The notes beneath the pieces are model-generated. The model was given only the letters and a program-made list of their open reading frames with translations, was not told the origin of the DNA and did not search any database. A DNA stretch of 64,000 nucleotides from Candidatus Gastranaerophilales bacterium (GTDB lineage Bacteria > Cyanobacteriota > Vampirovibrionia > Gastranaerophilales > CAJFVJ01), in contig CALUSR010000005.1 in NCBI GenBank assembly GCA_944323485.1, forward strand, positions 62,001 through 126,000. The letters are read 5' to 3'. Each line of letters starts with the position of its first letter. Positions within the stretch are counted from its first letter, which is position 1. The position numbers and the translations under genes are program-made. Below, in pieces: positions 17,365-26,574 of this stretch.

Positions 17365-20214
17365 TTATTCAGGCAATTTTGCAAGCATTTCCTGTACATA
17401 TTTTATACTTGTATCTATATTTTTCTGATTACAAAAATCAATGAGTTGTTGTCTTGTTGCACAATCTTTTATTGAAGTTATGGTTGTTGAAGCTGATTTT
17501 GCTGCATCCGCATGTAATGCGGCTTCTGCAGGAAGGCTGTCATACATTGCCTTAACAGCACCGGTCATCTTAAAGTTATGAGCCTTGCAAAATTCTGCAA
17601 ACTGTTCTTTTGTCTGACATTCTTTTATTGAGCTGGCTGTTTTTCTTGCAAGATCTGCTGCAGTTTTATGTGCTGTCTCCTGAGAGATTGTTTGAGTTGA
17701 TTGTGTTGTTCCTGACGTTTTTTTCGGTAAAATACGACCGTAAATCCTGAATGACATCTGTCCCGGTACTTGTGAATCTTGAGAAACAGCAGCTGTTGAG
17801 TCTGTTTGAGTTACAACTGTTTTTCTTGATGGTGCAATTTCGTCAAAAGTAAGCTGTCCGGAAATTTGGTTTGGATCAGTACTTTCTACAATTTTTGGAG
17901 TCTGATTGTTAGTTTCAACAACTTTCGGTTGATTTTGTGCTTTGCCAATAGAAGAAGGAATATTACCCTCATTCATTGCTTTATCTTTCCACATTGCACT
18001 CATAAAGTCATCTGTGCTCTGTGCTGTAGTAGTAGTTGTTGTTGAAGATTGCTCTGCATAAGCGCCTGTTTTTACTTGTTCTGTTTTTAAGGCAGTTGTT
18101 TCCGGTGCTTTGCTTGGTTGAGCCGTAACTTTTGCTGCTTCAGGATTGACTAATCCGTCATTAACAGATTGTTGATTATGAAATTCTCTTATTTTAGCCT
18201 GATCTGCTAAAGAAACACCTGAGTCTGAAGACGGTTTTACCTGTGATGTTTTTACTGTTGTTCCTGTTGATGTTTTTCCTAAAAGTTGATCAAGGATGTT
18301 CTGGAAGCGTCCTTCATGAGCTTTCAACTCCGGATTCTGCTCAAGAAATCTGCCGAACTGCTGCTGAGCTTCCTCAGGAGTAATTTTTCCTTTATGAAGT
18401 TTATCGCAGATGTTATTGAAAGAATCTCTTTGTTTGCTTGTTGCTATATCTTTCAAGTCTTTGATTGCATCTTTCTTTGAAAAAGCGTTTGCTGCATCAT
18501 CTGCTGTACTCGTTGCTGCGTTTGCCGCATCATCTGCTGTGCTTACTGTTGCCGGAGATGGTTCTTCATAGTTTTTGAACACTTCATTCAGCTCTTGTTG
18601 TCTTCTTGCATGAACTTCTGCAGGGGTTTCTGCTTTGCCTGTTGCTTTTACTGCTGCGTTTGCCGCATCATCCGCTGTACTCGTTGCTGCCGAAGTTTTT
18701 CCTGAAAGTTGATCAAGAATGTTCTGGAAGCGTCCTTCATGAGCTTTCAACTCTGGATTCTGCTCAAGAAATCTGCTGAACTGCTGCTGAGCTTCCTCAG
18801 GAGTAATTTTTCCTTTATGAAGTTTATCGCAGATGTTATTGAAAGAATTCCTTTGGTTGCTTGTTGCTATATCTTTCAAGTCTTTGATTGCATCTTTCTT
18901 TGAAAAAGCGTTTGCTGCATCATCTGCTGTACTCGTTGCTGCGTTTGCCGCATCATCCGCTGTATTCGTGACCGTAGCTGCCTGTTTGTTGCCTGTTTGC
19001 TTTGTCAAAAGATTATATGCTTCATCCAATTTTGCTTTGTAGGCAGGGTCGTTTCCGAATTTTCTCATCTGTATATCATATGCTTTTTGGATGTGTTTGC
19101 TTGAATATGTTCCGTTTGCAGATTTTGTCGGTTTAAGAATATTGTAAGCATCTCCTTTTGTCAGTGTTTTACCTGACTCAACTGCTTTTGTGAGTGCTTC
19201 ATTTTTGTACTGAGAATGAGCTGCTTTTGATGCTGCACTTGCTGCATCATCCGCTGTACTCGTTGCTGTATTAGCTGAAGCATTAGTTGTGTTTGCCGCT
19301 GTTGGAGATGGTTCTTTATAGTTTTTGAACACTTCATTCAGCTCTTGTTGTCTTCTTGCATGAACTTCTGCAGGGGTTTCTGCTTTGCCTGTTGTTTTTG
19401 ATGCTGCACTTGCTGCATCATCCGCTGTACTCGTTGCGCTTGATGTAGAAGATGTACCTGAGCCTGTGCCTGTTGTACCATCATCAATAGGTGTATTTTT
19501 TGCTGCCTTAATAGTTGTCTTATTCAATGCAGCTGTTTTTGCTGCGCTAAATGCTTTAGCTGCACCAAAAGCAGAAACACCTGCCGTAAAGGCATCACCG
19601 CCGGCATTTTCTATTTCTTCGAGAGCGGCATCATATTCACCTGCTTCGTATAATTCAGCAGCACTATGTGCTGAACCGATACCGTCAGCGACAGCTTTAA
19701 CGGCAGAACCTGCTGCCAGAACGCCGAGAACTGCAGGACCGGCGACAGGGAATGCTATGCAGGCTGCGACCGAAGCGAGAACGCCCAATCCTGTCATAAC
19801 AGGATGTTCTACAACTGTTTTAACTATATTTCCAACGCCTTTTGTAAAAATACCTTTTACAAAAGCACCGAGTCCTTCAAAAAATCCGAATTTTTCATTT
19901 TCTTCATCTTTGGCATTTTGACCGTCAGCACCATCCTGACCATCAACGCCATCCTGTCCATCGACACCGTCTTGTCCGTCAACGCCGTCAGAATCTTCTA
20001 TAGGCGGTACGTTATATCCAAAACTTCTATAGAGTTCGAGCAAATTTTTGTCTATACTTGTATCAATCATAATGCCGTTTCGAACTTCGAATTCACTTTC
20101 ATGGAATACGGGAGCTTGATTTTCCGTATTCTGCGAAGAAGTGTTTGTCGAATAAGCGTTTCCACCTTCATATTCCGGATACATATAGTTTACGTTGTTA
20201 ATTGCTGAACTCAT
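17365..20214 (-). CDS. Repeat-rich collagen-like protein of unknown function, 949 residues
   Basis: The start is ATG at 20214 (GAGGAGA 6 nt upstream); the frame stays open 96 nt further but without support. Residues 1-70 are polar and Asn/Ser-rich without a Sec signal. Residues 77-100 are eight Gly-X-Y triplets (GVDGQD type). Residues 138-176 are two hydrophobic segments. From 250 to 650 there are seven TADDAA linkers, a KAETPAEVHARRQQELNEVF unit twice (from about 277 and 527) and a 71-residue helical unit twice (437-507 and 578-648). The C terminus holds two similar about 40-residue helical units with SIK(D/E)C. It is probably exported or surface-associated by an unrecognised route. Translational frame is kept through all repeats. 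Function unknown. Confidence 0.85.
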   Translation of the reverse strand: MSSAINNVNYMYPEYEGGNAYSTNTSSQNTENQAPVFHESEFEVRNGIMIDTSIDKNLLELYRSFGYNVPPIEDSDGVDGQDGVDGQDGVDGQDGADGQNAKDEENEKFGFFEGLGAFVKGIFTKGVGNIVKTVVEHPVMTGLGVLASVAACIAFPVAGPAVLGVLAAGSAVKAVADGIGSAHSAAELYEAGEYDAALEEIENAGGDAFTAGVSAFGAAKAFSAAKTAALNKTTIKAAKNTPIDDGTTGTGSGTSSTSSATSTADDAASAASKTTGKAETPAEVHARRQQELNEVFKNYKEPSPTAANTTNASANTATSTADDAASAASKAAHSQYKNEALTKAVESGKTLTKGDAYNILKPTKSANGTYSSKHIQKAYDIQMRKFGNDPAYKAKLDEAYNLLTKQTGNKQAATVTNTADDAANAATSTADDAANAFSKKDAIKDLKDIATSNQRNSFNNICDKLHKGKITPEEAQQQFSRFLEQNPELKAHEGRFQNILDQLSGKTSAATSTADDAANAAVKATGKAETPAEVHARRQQELNEVFKNYEEPSPATVSTADDAANAATSTADDAANAFSKKDAIKDLKDIATSKQRDSFNNICDKLHKGKITPEEAQQQFGRFLEQNPELKAHEGRFQNILDQLLGKTSTGTTVKTSQVKPSSDSGVSLADQAKIREFHNQQSVNDGLVNPEAAKVTAQPSKAPETTALKTEQVKTGAYAEQSSTTTTTTAQSTDDFMSAMWKDKAMNEGNIPSSIGKAQNQPKVVETNNQTPKIVESTDPNQISGQLTFDEIAPSRKTVVTQTDSTAAVSQDSQVPGQMSFRIYGRILPKKTSGTTQSTQTISQETAHKTAADLARKTASSIKECQTKEQFAEFCKAHNFKMTGAVKAMYDSLPAEAALHADAAKSASTTITSIKDCATRQQLIDFCNQKNIDTSIKYVQEMLAKLPE
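18272..18540 (-). repeat. Internal duplication unit, copy 1
   Basis: This 269-bp segment is nearly identical to 18695-18963, offset by exactly 423 bp (141 codons). The few differences include single-base changes. It encodes the 71-residue helical unit plus a TADDAA linker. Confidence 0.9.
18552..18645 (-). repeat. KAETPAEVH unit, copy 1
   Basis: This segment, encoding the KAETPAEVHARRQQELNEVF unit, matches 19302-19395 nearly exactly with an offset of 750 bp (250 codons). Confidence 0.85.
18695..18963 (-). repeat. Internal duplication unit, copy 2
   Basis: Partner of 18272-18540, in the same orientation and in frame. Confidence 0.9.
19302..19395 (-). repeat. KAETPAEVH unit, copy 2
   Basis: Partner of 18552-18645, in the same orientation and in frame. 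Confidence 0.85.
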
Positions 20215-20235
20215 TTTTTTCTCCTCATAGTAGAA

Positions 20236-20254
20236 CTTATATATACAAAAACAA
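20236..20254 (-). promoter_or_regulatory. T-rich/TATAAG box, 21 nt before the start codon
   Basis: Minus-strand TTGTTTTTGTATATATAAG ends 21 nt before the ATG at 20214. It is nearly the same as the box before the HExxH gene (23996-24018) and has the same spacing. Confidence 0.55.
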
Positions 20255-20383
20255 TCTTTAGTATATAATTGATATATACCAATAACTTTATTAAGAAATA
20301 TTAACCTCAAACTTTAGTTTGATACTCTAGGGTTTTTGGAGTATTTATAAAAAAAACTTTCAAAAACAGATAAAGATTTGAAT

Positions 20384-20421
20384 AAAAATCGTCGATAAAA
20401 GAAATATGATAAACGATTTTT
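20384..20421 (+). promoter_or_regulatory. Leader hairpin before the GAF/HD-GYP-like gene
   Basis: AAAAATCGT (20384-20392) pairs with ACGATTTTT (20413-20421), a 9-bp stem ending in T residues about 11 nt before the AAGG ribosome site. It could be a weak terminator or a translation-control hairpin. No known riboswitch fold is recognised. Confidence 0.3.
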
Positions 20422-20444
20422 AGGAAGGGAATAAGGCTGTTAAT

Positions 20445-21794
20445 ATGGCTAAGGATATTTTGTTAGAGGAAAGTATGTTCAAGAATAATGAAAATTTATT
20501 AAACGACAAATCAATAGAAGCCATCTTTGAATTAAATTTGGGTGATTTCTTAACAGAGCACCTGATTTCTGAAGATTTTGCAGAAAAAATAAGCACAAGT
20601 TCAAAAAACAAAGTTGAAAAAATAAAAAACCAGCTGAAGGAACTCATATCTATTTATTCTTTGGATAATACTTTGAATTTGCTTGGATTCAGCTCATCAG
20701 AAGATTTCATAATCTACAATTCCATAGCCAAAACAGTCGTTCAGATGCTTGATATAGATGCCTGTCATATTTTCCTCACAAAAGAAAATATCAAAACCGA
20801 TTCTCCGTTTGATTTGACTCTGATAGGCTCATCATCCCCCGATATTTCAATAGAAAAAATCGGCAATATCGGCCTGAATTTTGCTGATGATGAAAATATA
20901 ATCGTAAAATCATTCACAGACAAAAAAACTGTTTATGCAAAAGAGTTCTCAAAAAAAGATATATTCGATAAACAAGAAGTTAAAACAGCTCTTGCCGTTC
21001 CTATGGCAAGCAACGCAGGAGAAACTGGCGTCATATACCTTGAATCATATACAAAAAAAGATATACTCTCAGAATATATACAACTGATAGAGATAACTGC
21101 AAAAATATTTGTAACGTCAATGAAACTACAGGCACTTATCGAAGAAACAATGTTCTTGCTTGATGATGATTTTGTTACGGTAAGCGAATTGACAAACCAG
21201 AGAACGGAGTTAACCGCCATCATCGGTGATATAAGCGATGAGCAGCAGATATTTGTAGAAGCTCTTGCTGAAGCTGCCGATGCAAAGGGGCAGTACAAAA
21301 AAGAACACTACAAAAATGTTGCAAATACGGCAAAAGATATTTCTTCTTATCTCAAACTAAACGAAAAAACAGTAGATTTAATATACTACGCCGGTATGTT
21401 GCAAAACGTAGGAAAAATTTCCCTGCCTGAAGAAATTTTATTCAAGAAAAATCTCTCAAAAGAAGACTGGGATAAACTACAAAATCAAACAAATATAGGC
21501 GTTGACATATTAATGAATATAAACTTCCTGTCAGAAGTTATACCATATATTCACTACCATCGTGAAAGATGGGACGGCAAAGGTCAGCCTGAGGGATTAT
21601 CAGGACACAGCATCCCGCTTGGTTCGAGAATAATTGCAGTCGCTGACGCATTCCAGGCAATGATAACAAAACGTCCTTATCGTGAGCCAATCAGTGTGGA
21701 AAAAGCGCTCGATATTCTGAAATCAGAAGCAGGCATCAAGTGGGATCCTATTGTTGTTGATGCACTTGTCGGAGTCATGCACGATAAACAATAA
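20445..21794 (+). CDS. GAF domain plus degenerate HD-GYP domain protein
   Basis: In this 449-residue protein residues about 85-230 are GAF-like (VQMLDIDACHIFLT, LAVPMASNAGETGVIYLE). Residues about 280-449 follow the HD-GYP fold (VGKISLPEEILFKK, ERWDGKGQPEGLSG, GSRIIAVADAFQAM, KRPYREP). Active HD-GYP proteins hydrolyse cyclic-di-GMP with a bimetal site. Here the HD dyad is Gln320-Asn321, the HHE motif is H-R-E at 372-374, GYP is GQP, and the FDAM aspartate is Gln. Metal ligands are therefore lost and it is more likely a sensor or binding protein than an enzyme. AAGG lies 8 nt before the ATG. A TPR gene follows after 51 nt. Confidence 0.85.
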   Translation: MAKDILLEESMFKNNENLLNDKSIEAIFELNLGDFLTEHLISEDFAEKISTSSKNKVEKIKNQLKELISIYSLDNTLNLLGFSSSEDFIIYNSIAKTVVQMLDIDACHIFLTKENIKTDSPFDLTLIGSSSPDISIEKIGNIGLNFADDENIIVKSFTDKKTVYAKEFSKKDIFDKQEVKTALAVPMASNAGETGVIYLESYTKKDILSEYIQLIEITAKIFVTSMKLQALIEETMFLLDDDFVTVSELTNQRTELTAIIGDISDEQQIFVEALAEAADAKGQYKKEHYKNVANTAKDISSYLKLNEKTVDLIYYAGMLQNVGKISLPEEILFKKNLSKEDWDKLQNQTNIGVDILMNINFLSEVIPYIHYHRERWDGKGQPEGLSGHSIPLGSRIIAVADAFQAMITKRPYREPISVEKALDILKSEAGIKWDPIVVDALVGVMHDKQ

Positions 21795-21845
21795 AAAATA
21801 TATGATATAATTTATTGTGGGAAATATACAGACAGGCTATCAGAT

Positions 21846-22775
21846 ATGAAAAAAAGACATGCCTTTTTAATCTTGCTCTTAATCCTGACAGCTATTGCCA
21901 TCGGGATATATGAGATAAAAATACATTCATCAACAGGAATAAAAGAACCTGCCGATATAAAACTAATCGATGTCCAGCCGCCAGAAGAGAAGCAAACAAC
22001 AGAAGCTCCTGAAAAAAAACTCTCGGAGGATAATCCTGACTCATCAAAAGATTTTTTCAAAAGAGCAAACCAAAAAGACGGATACAGAGATTATATCGGC
22101 GCAATAAAAGACTATGATCAGGCTATAAAACTAAACCCCAAATTTGCAAACGCTTATCTCAACAGGGGTTATGTCAAATATAAAATAAAAGACTACAATG
22201 GTGCGATAGATGACTACAACCATGCAATCAGCCTGAAACCGAAAAACGAAAAAGCATATTATGCAAGAGCAAATGCAAAATACGCACAAAAATATTATAC
22301 TGAAGCTATTGAAGACTATACAATGACTCTTGAACTGAATCCGAAATCAGCAAAAACATATAATGCAAGAGGACTTGCAAAATATTATCTTCAAGATTTT
22401 AAGGGTGCTATTGACGACTATACAAGGGCAATTGAACTCGAACCGAAAGATGCTGCCGATTTTTATTTCAACAGAGGAAAAACAAAAGAAAAGCTCAACA
22501 AAGAAAAAGATGCCCTCGAAGACTTTTCAAGAGCAATAGAGCAAAAACCAATGTTCGTAAAAGCATATTATGAACGTGGAAGAGTGCATCTTGAATCAAA
22601 CGACTTCGAAGAAGCCATAGCAGACTTCGACAAAGTCATAAGCCTTGACCCGCAGCATTCAACAGCTTATTTTTCAAGAGCACAGGCAAAAGAAGAACTT
22701 GACGACCTTGAAGGAGCCGAAAAAGATTATAAAAAAGCAGACGCACTTACGAGAAGAAAGCTGAATATAAGATAG
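21846..22775 (+). CDS. Membrane-anchored TPR-repeat protein
   Basis: The 309-residue protein has one N-terminal hydrophobic anchor (KKRHAFLILLLILTAIAIGI) without an obvious cleavage site, a short acidic linker, and from about residue 60 seven regular TPRs. These have the pattern DYxGAIxDYxxAIxLxPK and Y-x-N/A-R-G at the start of each unit. The TPR domain should face the periplasm. Such proteins assemble envelope complexes; the partner is unknown. It follows the GAF/HD-GYP-like gene and probably shares its transcript. Confidence 0.85.
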   Translation: MKKRHAFLILLLILTAIAIGIYEIKIHSSTGIKEPADIKLIDVQPPEEKQTTEAPEKKLSEDNPDSSKDFFKRANQKDGYRDYIGAIKDYDQAIKLNPKFANAYLNRGYVKYKIKDYNGAIDDYNHAISLKPKNEKAYYARANAKYAQKYYTEAIEDYTMTLELNPKSAKTYNARGLAKYYLQDFKGAIDDYTRAIELEPKDAADFYFNRGKTKEKLNKEKDALEDFSRAIEQKPMFVKAYYERGRVHLESNDFEEAIADFDKVISLDPQHSTAYFSRAQAKEELDDLEGAEKDYKKADALTRRKLNIR

Positions 22776-22809
22776 TTGTTATAATAATATGAAATACTTT
22801 TGCAAAATC

Positions 22810-22844
22810 CGCAGAAAAAATCCCGTATTGAGATTTTTTCTGCG
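22810..22844. other. Perfect 13-bp hairpin between convergent genes
   Basis: CGCAGAAAAAATC (22810-22822) and GATTTTTTCTGCG (22832-22844) are perfect reverse complements around a 9-nt loop. It lies between two convergent genes and probably ends transcripts. However, the T-run is inside the stem rather than after it, so it is not a textbook intrinsic terminator. Confidence 0.55.
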
Positions 22845-22876
22845 CTTGGTTGATTGATACTCAACTGAATAACTCT

Positions 22877-23974
22877 TTATTCTTTATAAAAAGCTGTATA
22901 ATTCAAAAGAGATTTATAATTATGTTTTTTTACTTTTTTGAATGTATTAACAACTTCTTCATCAACTCCATCAAAGCAGCCCTTGCTTGCCAAATCAAAT
23001 TCAGCTCTACGTGCAAAAATTTCTCCTAAATTTCCATAATATTTGTCTACATCCTTATAAGTGTAATCACCAAGAAGTTCATTCATCATCATCCTCGGAG
23101 TATATATAGGAACATATGTATTTTCTGACCCATCAGAGTTGATAAGTTTGAAAAATTGTGAATTAACTTTTTTATCTTTCGGTGCAGTCACACTCAGATC
23201 TCCCATAAAGACAGGGGTATCCAGAGAAAAATCTTTTCTAGGAGAAAAACTGAACAAAAACTTTGAGCTATGTTTTATTTTATCATCTGACATCTGTGGA
23301 TTTTTTTCTTTTAGAATTTTTAAAATAAAATCCTGAGCACCATCAGCCTGAAAAGAAATCTGAAACTGTCTTGAATGCTCCAGTTCATGCACCAACGTAG
23401 ATTTATACCTCATCATGAGTTCAGATAATGTTGGTATGACAGCGTTTTCAGCATTTTTATTATTTTGGGAGCTCAAAGCAAATATATCCGACATGGAATT
23501 TTTGCCATCATTAAATTTGGACAAATAGACACCGTTATCAGCAAGTCTACGCCATTTTTTCGGTGATAAGTAATTGGCATTTATCACAATTATATTGCTA
23601 GACGGGTCATAAGCTCCGTATACATTTTTTTCTGTTTTTTTAATCTTTAACTTAGGTTTGACAAACTCAAAATCACTTTTTTTCATTTTATCAGCAATAT
23701 CATCTGCCATTTTGTCATATTCAGCCGTGATTAGTTTTTTTATTTTGCTTATATTATGTTGCTTTAAAAGAGCAATGCCCCCGAGTGCCAGCATAGCAGC
23801 AGCTACAATTATAGGGGTTGTTTTTATTTGTTTTGTACCTGTTTTGACAAAAACATCCGAACTCTCATTATTCGCAGATTGCGCTATAGGTGTGTTTGCT
23901 GATTGAATGTTCGAATTTGCAGACAAATTCGGATAATTTTTCAAATATTGTTGATTTATAAAATAACTGTCCAT
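22877..23974 (-). CDS. Putative membrane-anchored zinc metalloprotease (HELEH motif)
   Basis: From the ATG at 23974 (GGGGAG 4 nt upstream) the protein is 365 residues; an upstream in-frame start at 24022 lacks a ribosome site. The N terminus is Asn/Ser/Gln-rich, followed by one membrane segment at 53-71. The domain behind it has TLVHELEHSRQF with HExxH at 196-200 and, 118 residues later, NLGEIFARRAE, whose Glu318 could be the third metal ligand. HExxH is the hallmark of zincins. No closer family is recognised, so activity and substrate are inference. It shares an upstream promoter-like box with the repeat protein at 17365-20214. Confidence 0.7.
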   Translation of the reverse strand: MDSYFINQQYLKNYPNLSANSNIQSANTPIAQSANNESSDVFVKTGTKQIKTTPIIVAAAMLALGGIALLKQHNISKIKKLITAEYDKMADDIADKMKKSDFEFVKPKLKIKKTEKNVYGAYDPSSNIIVINANYLSPKKWRRLADNGVYLSKFNDGKNSMSDIFALSSQNNKNAENAVIPTLSELMMRYKSTLVHELEHSRQFQISFQADGAQDFILKILKEKNPQMSDDKIKHSSKFLFSFSPRKDFSLDTPVFMGDLSVTAPKDKKVNSQFFKLINSDGSENTYVPIYTPRMMMNELLGDYTYKDVDKYYGNLGEIFARRAEFDLASKGCFDGVDEEVVNTFKKVKKHNYKSLLNYTAFYKE

Positions 23975-23995
23975 AAATCTCCCCATTTTAAAAAT

Positions 23996-24018
23996 CTTAT
24001 ATATATATAAAAACAATA
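23996..24018 (-). promoter_or_regulatory. T-rich/TATAAG box, 21 nt before the start codon
   Basis: The minus strand has TTGTTTTT, an alternating TA stretch and a final TATAAG ending 21 nt before the ATG at 23974. It matches the box at 20236-20254 in sequence and spacing. Confidence 0.55.
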
Positions 24019-24138
24019 ACAATTCTATTATTGCTATTTTGGAGAGTAATTTATGATGCTAGAACTTTAAAAAGCTAAAATCTGTGTACTTAATCGAGTA
24101 TTACGAGATTAAAAGAAATTATTCCAAAGATATTAAAT

Positions 24139-24177
24139 AAAAAAATAAGACTTACAAATTGTAAGTCTTATTTTTTT
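24139..24177. terminator. Intrinsic terminator after rpsT
   Basis: AAAAAAATAAGACTTAC and GTAAGTCTTATTTTTTT form a 17-bp stem with a 5-nt loop, 15 nt downstream of the rpsT stop on the minus strand. Confidence 0.88.
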
Positions 24178-24191
24178 AACATAAAAACCAA

Positions 24192-24461
24192 TTAGTTGCC
24201 TGCTGACAATTTGTTGATATTTCTTGTCAATCTTGATTTTTTTCTAGCAGCAGTGTTTTTATGAAGAATACCTTTTGAAACTGCTTTATCATAGAGTTTG
24301 TAAACAGTGCTCAATTTTTCATTCACTGAAGCATCAGAAGTTTTTGCAGCTTCCAAAGCTTTTTTTACTGCTGTTTTGATTGAAGATTTCCAAGCAACAT
24401 TTCTTTGTCTGTTAGCTTCTGCAATCAAAATACGTTTTTGTGCGGATTTAATATTAGCCAA
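24192..24461 (-). CDS. rpsT: Small ribosomal subunit protein bS20
   Basis: The 89-residue, Lys/Arg/Ala-rich protein begins MANIKSAQKRILIAEANRQRN and ends KSRLTRNINKLSAGN, the S20 pattern throughout. It binds 16S rRNA early in 30S assembly. The start codon is TTG, with a strong AAGGAG 7-8 nt upstream; TTG starts are also typical of rpsT in other bacteria, where they support autogenous control. It is a single-gene unit with its own terminator and is divergent from lepA. Confidence 0.96.
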   Translation of the reverse strand: MANIKSAQKRILIAEANRQRNVAWKSSIKTAVKKALEAAKTSDASVNEKLSTVYKLYDKAVSKGILHKNTAARKKSRLTRNINKLSAGN

Positions 24462-24583
24462 TTTTATTCTCCTTAAGTTTATATTAATAATAATCTCTTT
24501 GGCTGGAGTGAGGTTTGTGAGTAAAATTAATTATAACGTATCAAAACAGGAAGTAAAGAGTTTATTTTCAAATATTTATTCCT

Positions 24584-24613
24584 TTGCATTTTTGTTTTAT
24601 ACTAAGCTATAAT
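24584..24613 (+). promoter_or_regulatory. Probable sigma-70 type promoter of lepA
   Basis: TTGCAT (24584-24589) and TATAAT (24608-24613) are 18 nt apart, 31 nt before the lepA start. The -10 is a perfect match and the -35 a partial match. Confidence 0.5.
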
Positions 24614-24644
24614 GCTTATCATACATACTATTGCGGAATAAAAC

Positions 24645-26438
24645 ATGATTCATAACGTTAGAAACTTTTGCATAATTGCCCACATTGACCATGGCAAATC
24701 AACACTCGCCGACAGATTGCTCGAAGAAACAAACACGGTTCAGCAGCGTGATATGCAGGACCAGCTTCTTGATAATATGGATATAGAAAGAGAAAGAGGC
24801 ATAACAATCAAACTTCAGGCTGCCCGTATGAACTACAAAGCCGATGATGGAAAGGATTATATTCTCAACCTCATCGACACCCCGGGGCATGTCGACTTCA
24901 GCTACGAAGTTTCAAGGAGCCTTGCAGCATGCGAAGGCGCCCTTCTCGTTGTTGATGCAACTCAAGGGGTCGAAGCCCAGACAATAGCAAATGTCTATCT
25001 TGCAATAGAACAAAATCTTGAAATAATCCCCGTCATCAACAAAGTAGACCTTCCAAGCGCCGATGTCGACAGGGTCAAAGAAGAAATAGAAGAAATTCTC
25101 GGGCTTGATACGTCAAATGCCGTTCTGACAAGCGCCAAAACAGGAATAGGCATCCATGACGTGCTTGAAGCTATCGTTAAACACGTTCCCGCCCCAAAAG
25201 ACACCTCAAACAAACCTCTTCGTGCTCTGATTTTTGACAGCTGCTATGACCAGTATCTCGGTACAATTGTATATTTCAAAATAGTGGATGGAAACATTAA
25301 AAGCACAGACACTGTAAGATTTATGGCAAATAATAAATCTTATGAAGTGACGGAACTAGGTTATATGACACCGATGAGAAAACCTGTAAAAGAACTTAAA
25401 ACAGGCGATGTCGGATATCTTGCCGCATCAATCAAAGAAATGTCACAACTTGTAGGAGATACTATTACTACCGAAGAAAACCCTGCTTCAGAGCCGCTCG
25501 AAGGTTATAAAAAAGCCGTTCCCATGGTGTTTTCAGGATTATATCCGGTAGAAAACAATCAATATCAGGATTTGAAAGAAGCTCTCGAAAAACTCAAGCT
25601 CAACGACTCTAGCATAACTTTTGAACCTGAGAGTTCAGGAGCTCTCGGTTTCGGATTCAGATGCGGTTTCTTAGGTATGCTGCATATGGAAATTATTCAG
25701 GAAAGACTTGAGAGAGAATACAACCTTTCTTTAGTCACAACAGCCCCGAGCGTTGTCTATAAAGTCTATAAAACAGATGGAGAAATAGTAGAAATAGATA
25801 ACCCTGCAAATCTCCCGGAACCCCAGTATCGTGAAAAAATTGAAGAGCCTTATGTAAAAGTATCCATAATTCTGCCTAATGATTTTGTCGGCACAATAAT
25901 GGAGCTCTGCCAGCAAAAACGTGGAATATACATAACCATGGGGTATATCGACAAAACAAGAGTCAACCTCGAATATGAAATTCCCCTTAGCGAGGTAATT
26001 ACTGACTTCTATGACCAGCTTAAATCCCGTTCAAAAGGTTATGCAAGCATGGACTATGAGTTCAGCGAATATAAAAAATCAGACCTCGTCAAACTCGATA
26101 TAATGCTAGCAGGCGAAGTTGTCGACGCACTCAGCGTAATAGTTCACAAAGACAGCGCATTCCATGTCGGTCAACGCCTTGCTTCAAAACTCAAAGAAAT
26201 AATCCCGAGACAGCTGTTTGAGGTACCAATACAGGCTGCAGTCGGTGGAAGAATCATTGCAAGAACAAACGTCAAAGCAATGAGAAAGAACGTCCTTGAC
26301 AAATGCTACGGCGGTGATATTACAAGAAAGAAAAAACTTCTCGAAAAACAAAAAGCCGGTAAAAAAAGAATGAAAGCCGTCGGAAAAGTCGATGTTCCTC
26401 AGGAAGCGTTTATGGCAGTCCTGAGTCTCGAAGAATAG
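24645..26438 (+). CDS. lepA: Elongation factor 4 (LepA)
   Basis: The 597-residue protein has GTPase motifs [10 protein letters not shown] (G1), RGITIK (G2), [11 protein letters not shown] (G3) and NKVDLPSAD (G4). It ends with the LepA-specific domain containing [22 protein letters not shown] and the final [10 protein letters not shown]. It is a translational GTPase that remodels stalled or misassembled ribosomes. It reads as a single-gene unit with a good promoter just upstream. The 136 bp after it show no clear gene or strong terminator. Confidence 0.97.
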   Translation: MIHNVRNFCIIAHIDHGKSTLADRLLEETNTVQQRDMQDQLLDNMDIERERGITIKLQAARMNYKADDGKDYILNLIDTPGHVDFSYEVSRSLAACEGALLVVDATQGVEAQTIANVYLAIEQNLEIIPVINKVDLPSADVDRVKEEIEEILGLDTSNAVLTSAKTGIGIHDVLEAIVKHVPAPKDTSNKPLRALIFDSCYDQYLGTIVYFKIVDGNIKSTDTVRFMANNKSYEVTELGYMTPMRKPVKELKTGDVGYLAASIKEMSQLVGDTITTEENPASEPLEGYKKAVPMVFSGLYPVENNQYQDLKEALEKLKLNDSSITFEPESSGALGFGFRCGFLGMLHMEIIQERLEREYNLSLVTTAPSVVYKVYKTDGEIVEIDNPANLPEPQYREKIEEPYVKVSIILPNDFVGTIMELCQQKRGIYITMGYIDKTRVNLEYEIPLSEVITDFYDQLKSRSKGYASMDYEFSEYKKSDLVKLDIMLAGEVVDALSVIVHKDSAFHVGQRLASKLKEIIPRQLFEVPIQAAVGGRIIARTNVKAMRKNVLDKCYGGDITRKKKLLEKQKAGKKRMKAVGKVDVPQEAFMAVLSLEE

Positions 26439-26574
26439 TTTTTCAGTAGTTTAGCTCCATTCAGCCGGTCATAATTAAACGAGAATGCAGTGAGCGCTCT
26501 ATATGAGTAAAATCTTAATACAATATCTTTCAAACGCTAGAAAAGAACCAGCATAAAAAAGCCAATCAAACTGA

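Noticed and set aside
18272-19395. Spaced repeats that could look like a CRISPR array
   Set aside because: The repeats are long (94-269 bp), few, in frame and encode protein units; there are no uniform short repeats and spacers and no cas genes.
19385-19921. ORF of 178 codons on the plus strand, Ala/Pro-rich
   Set aside because: It is the antisense frame of the repeat-rich protein; its composition is a by-product of the TADDAA linkers and Ala-rich region.
26439-26574. Small RNA or terminator behind lepA
   Set aside because: Only weak short pairing (AATCA/TGATT) is seen near the stop of the next gene; nothing supports an RNA gene.
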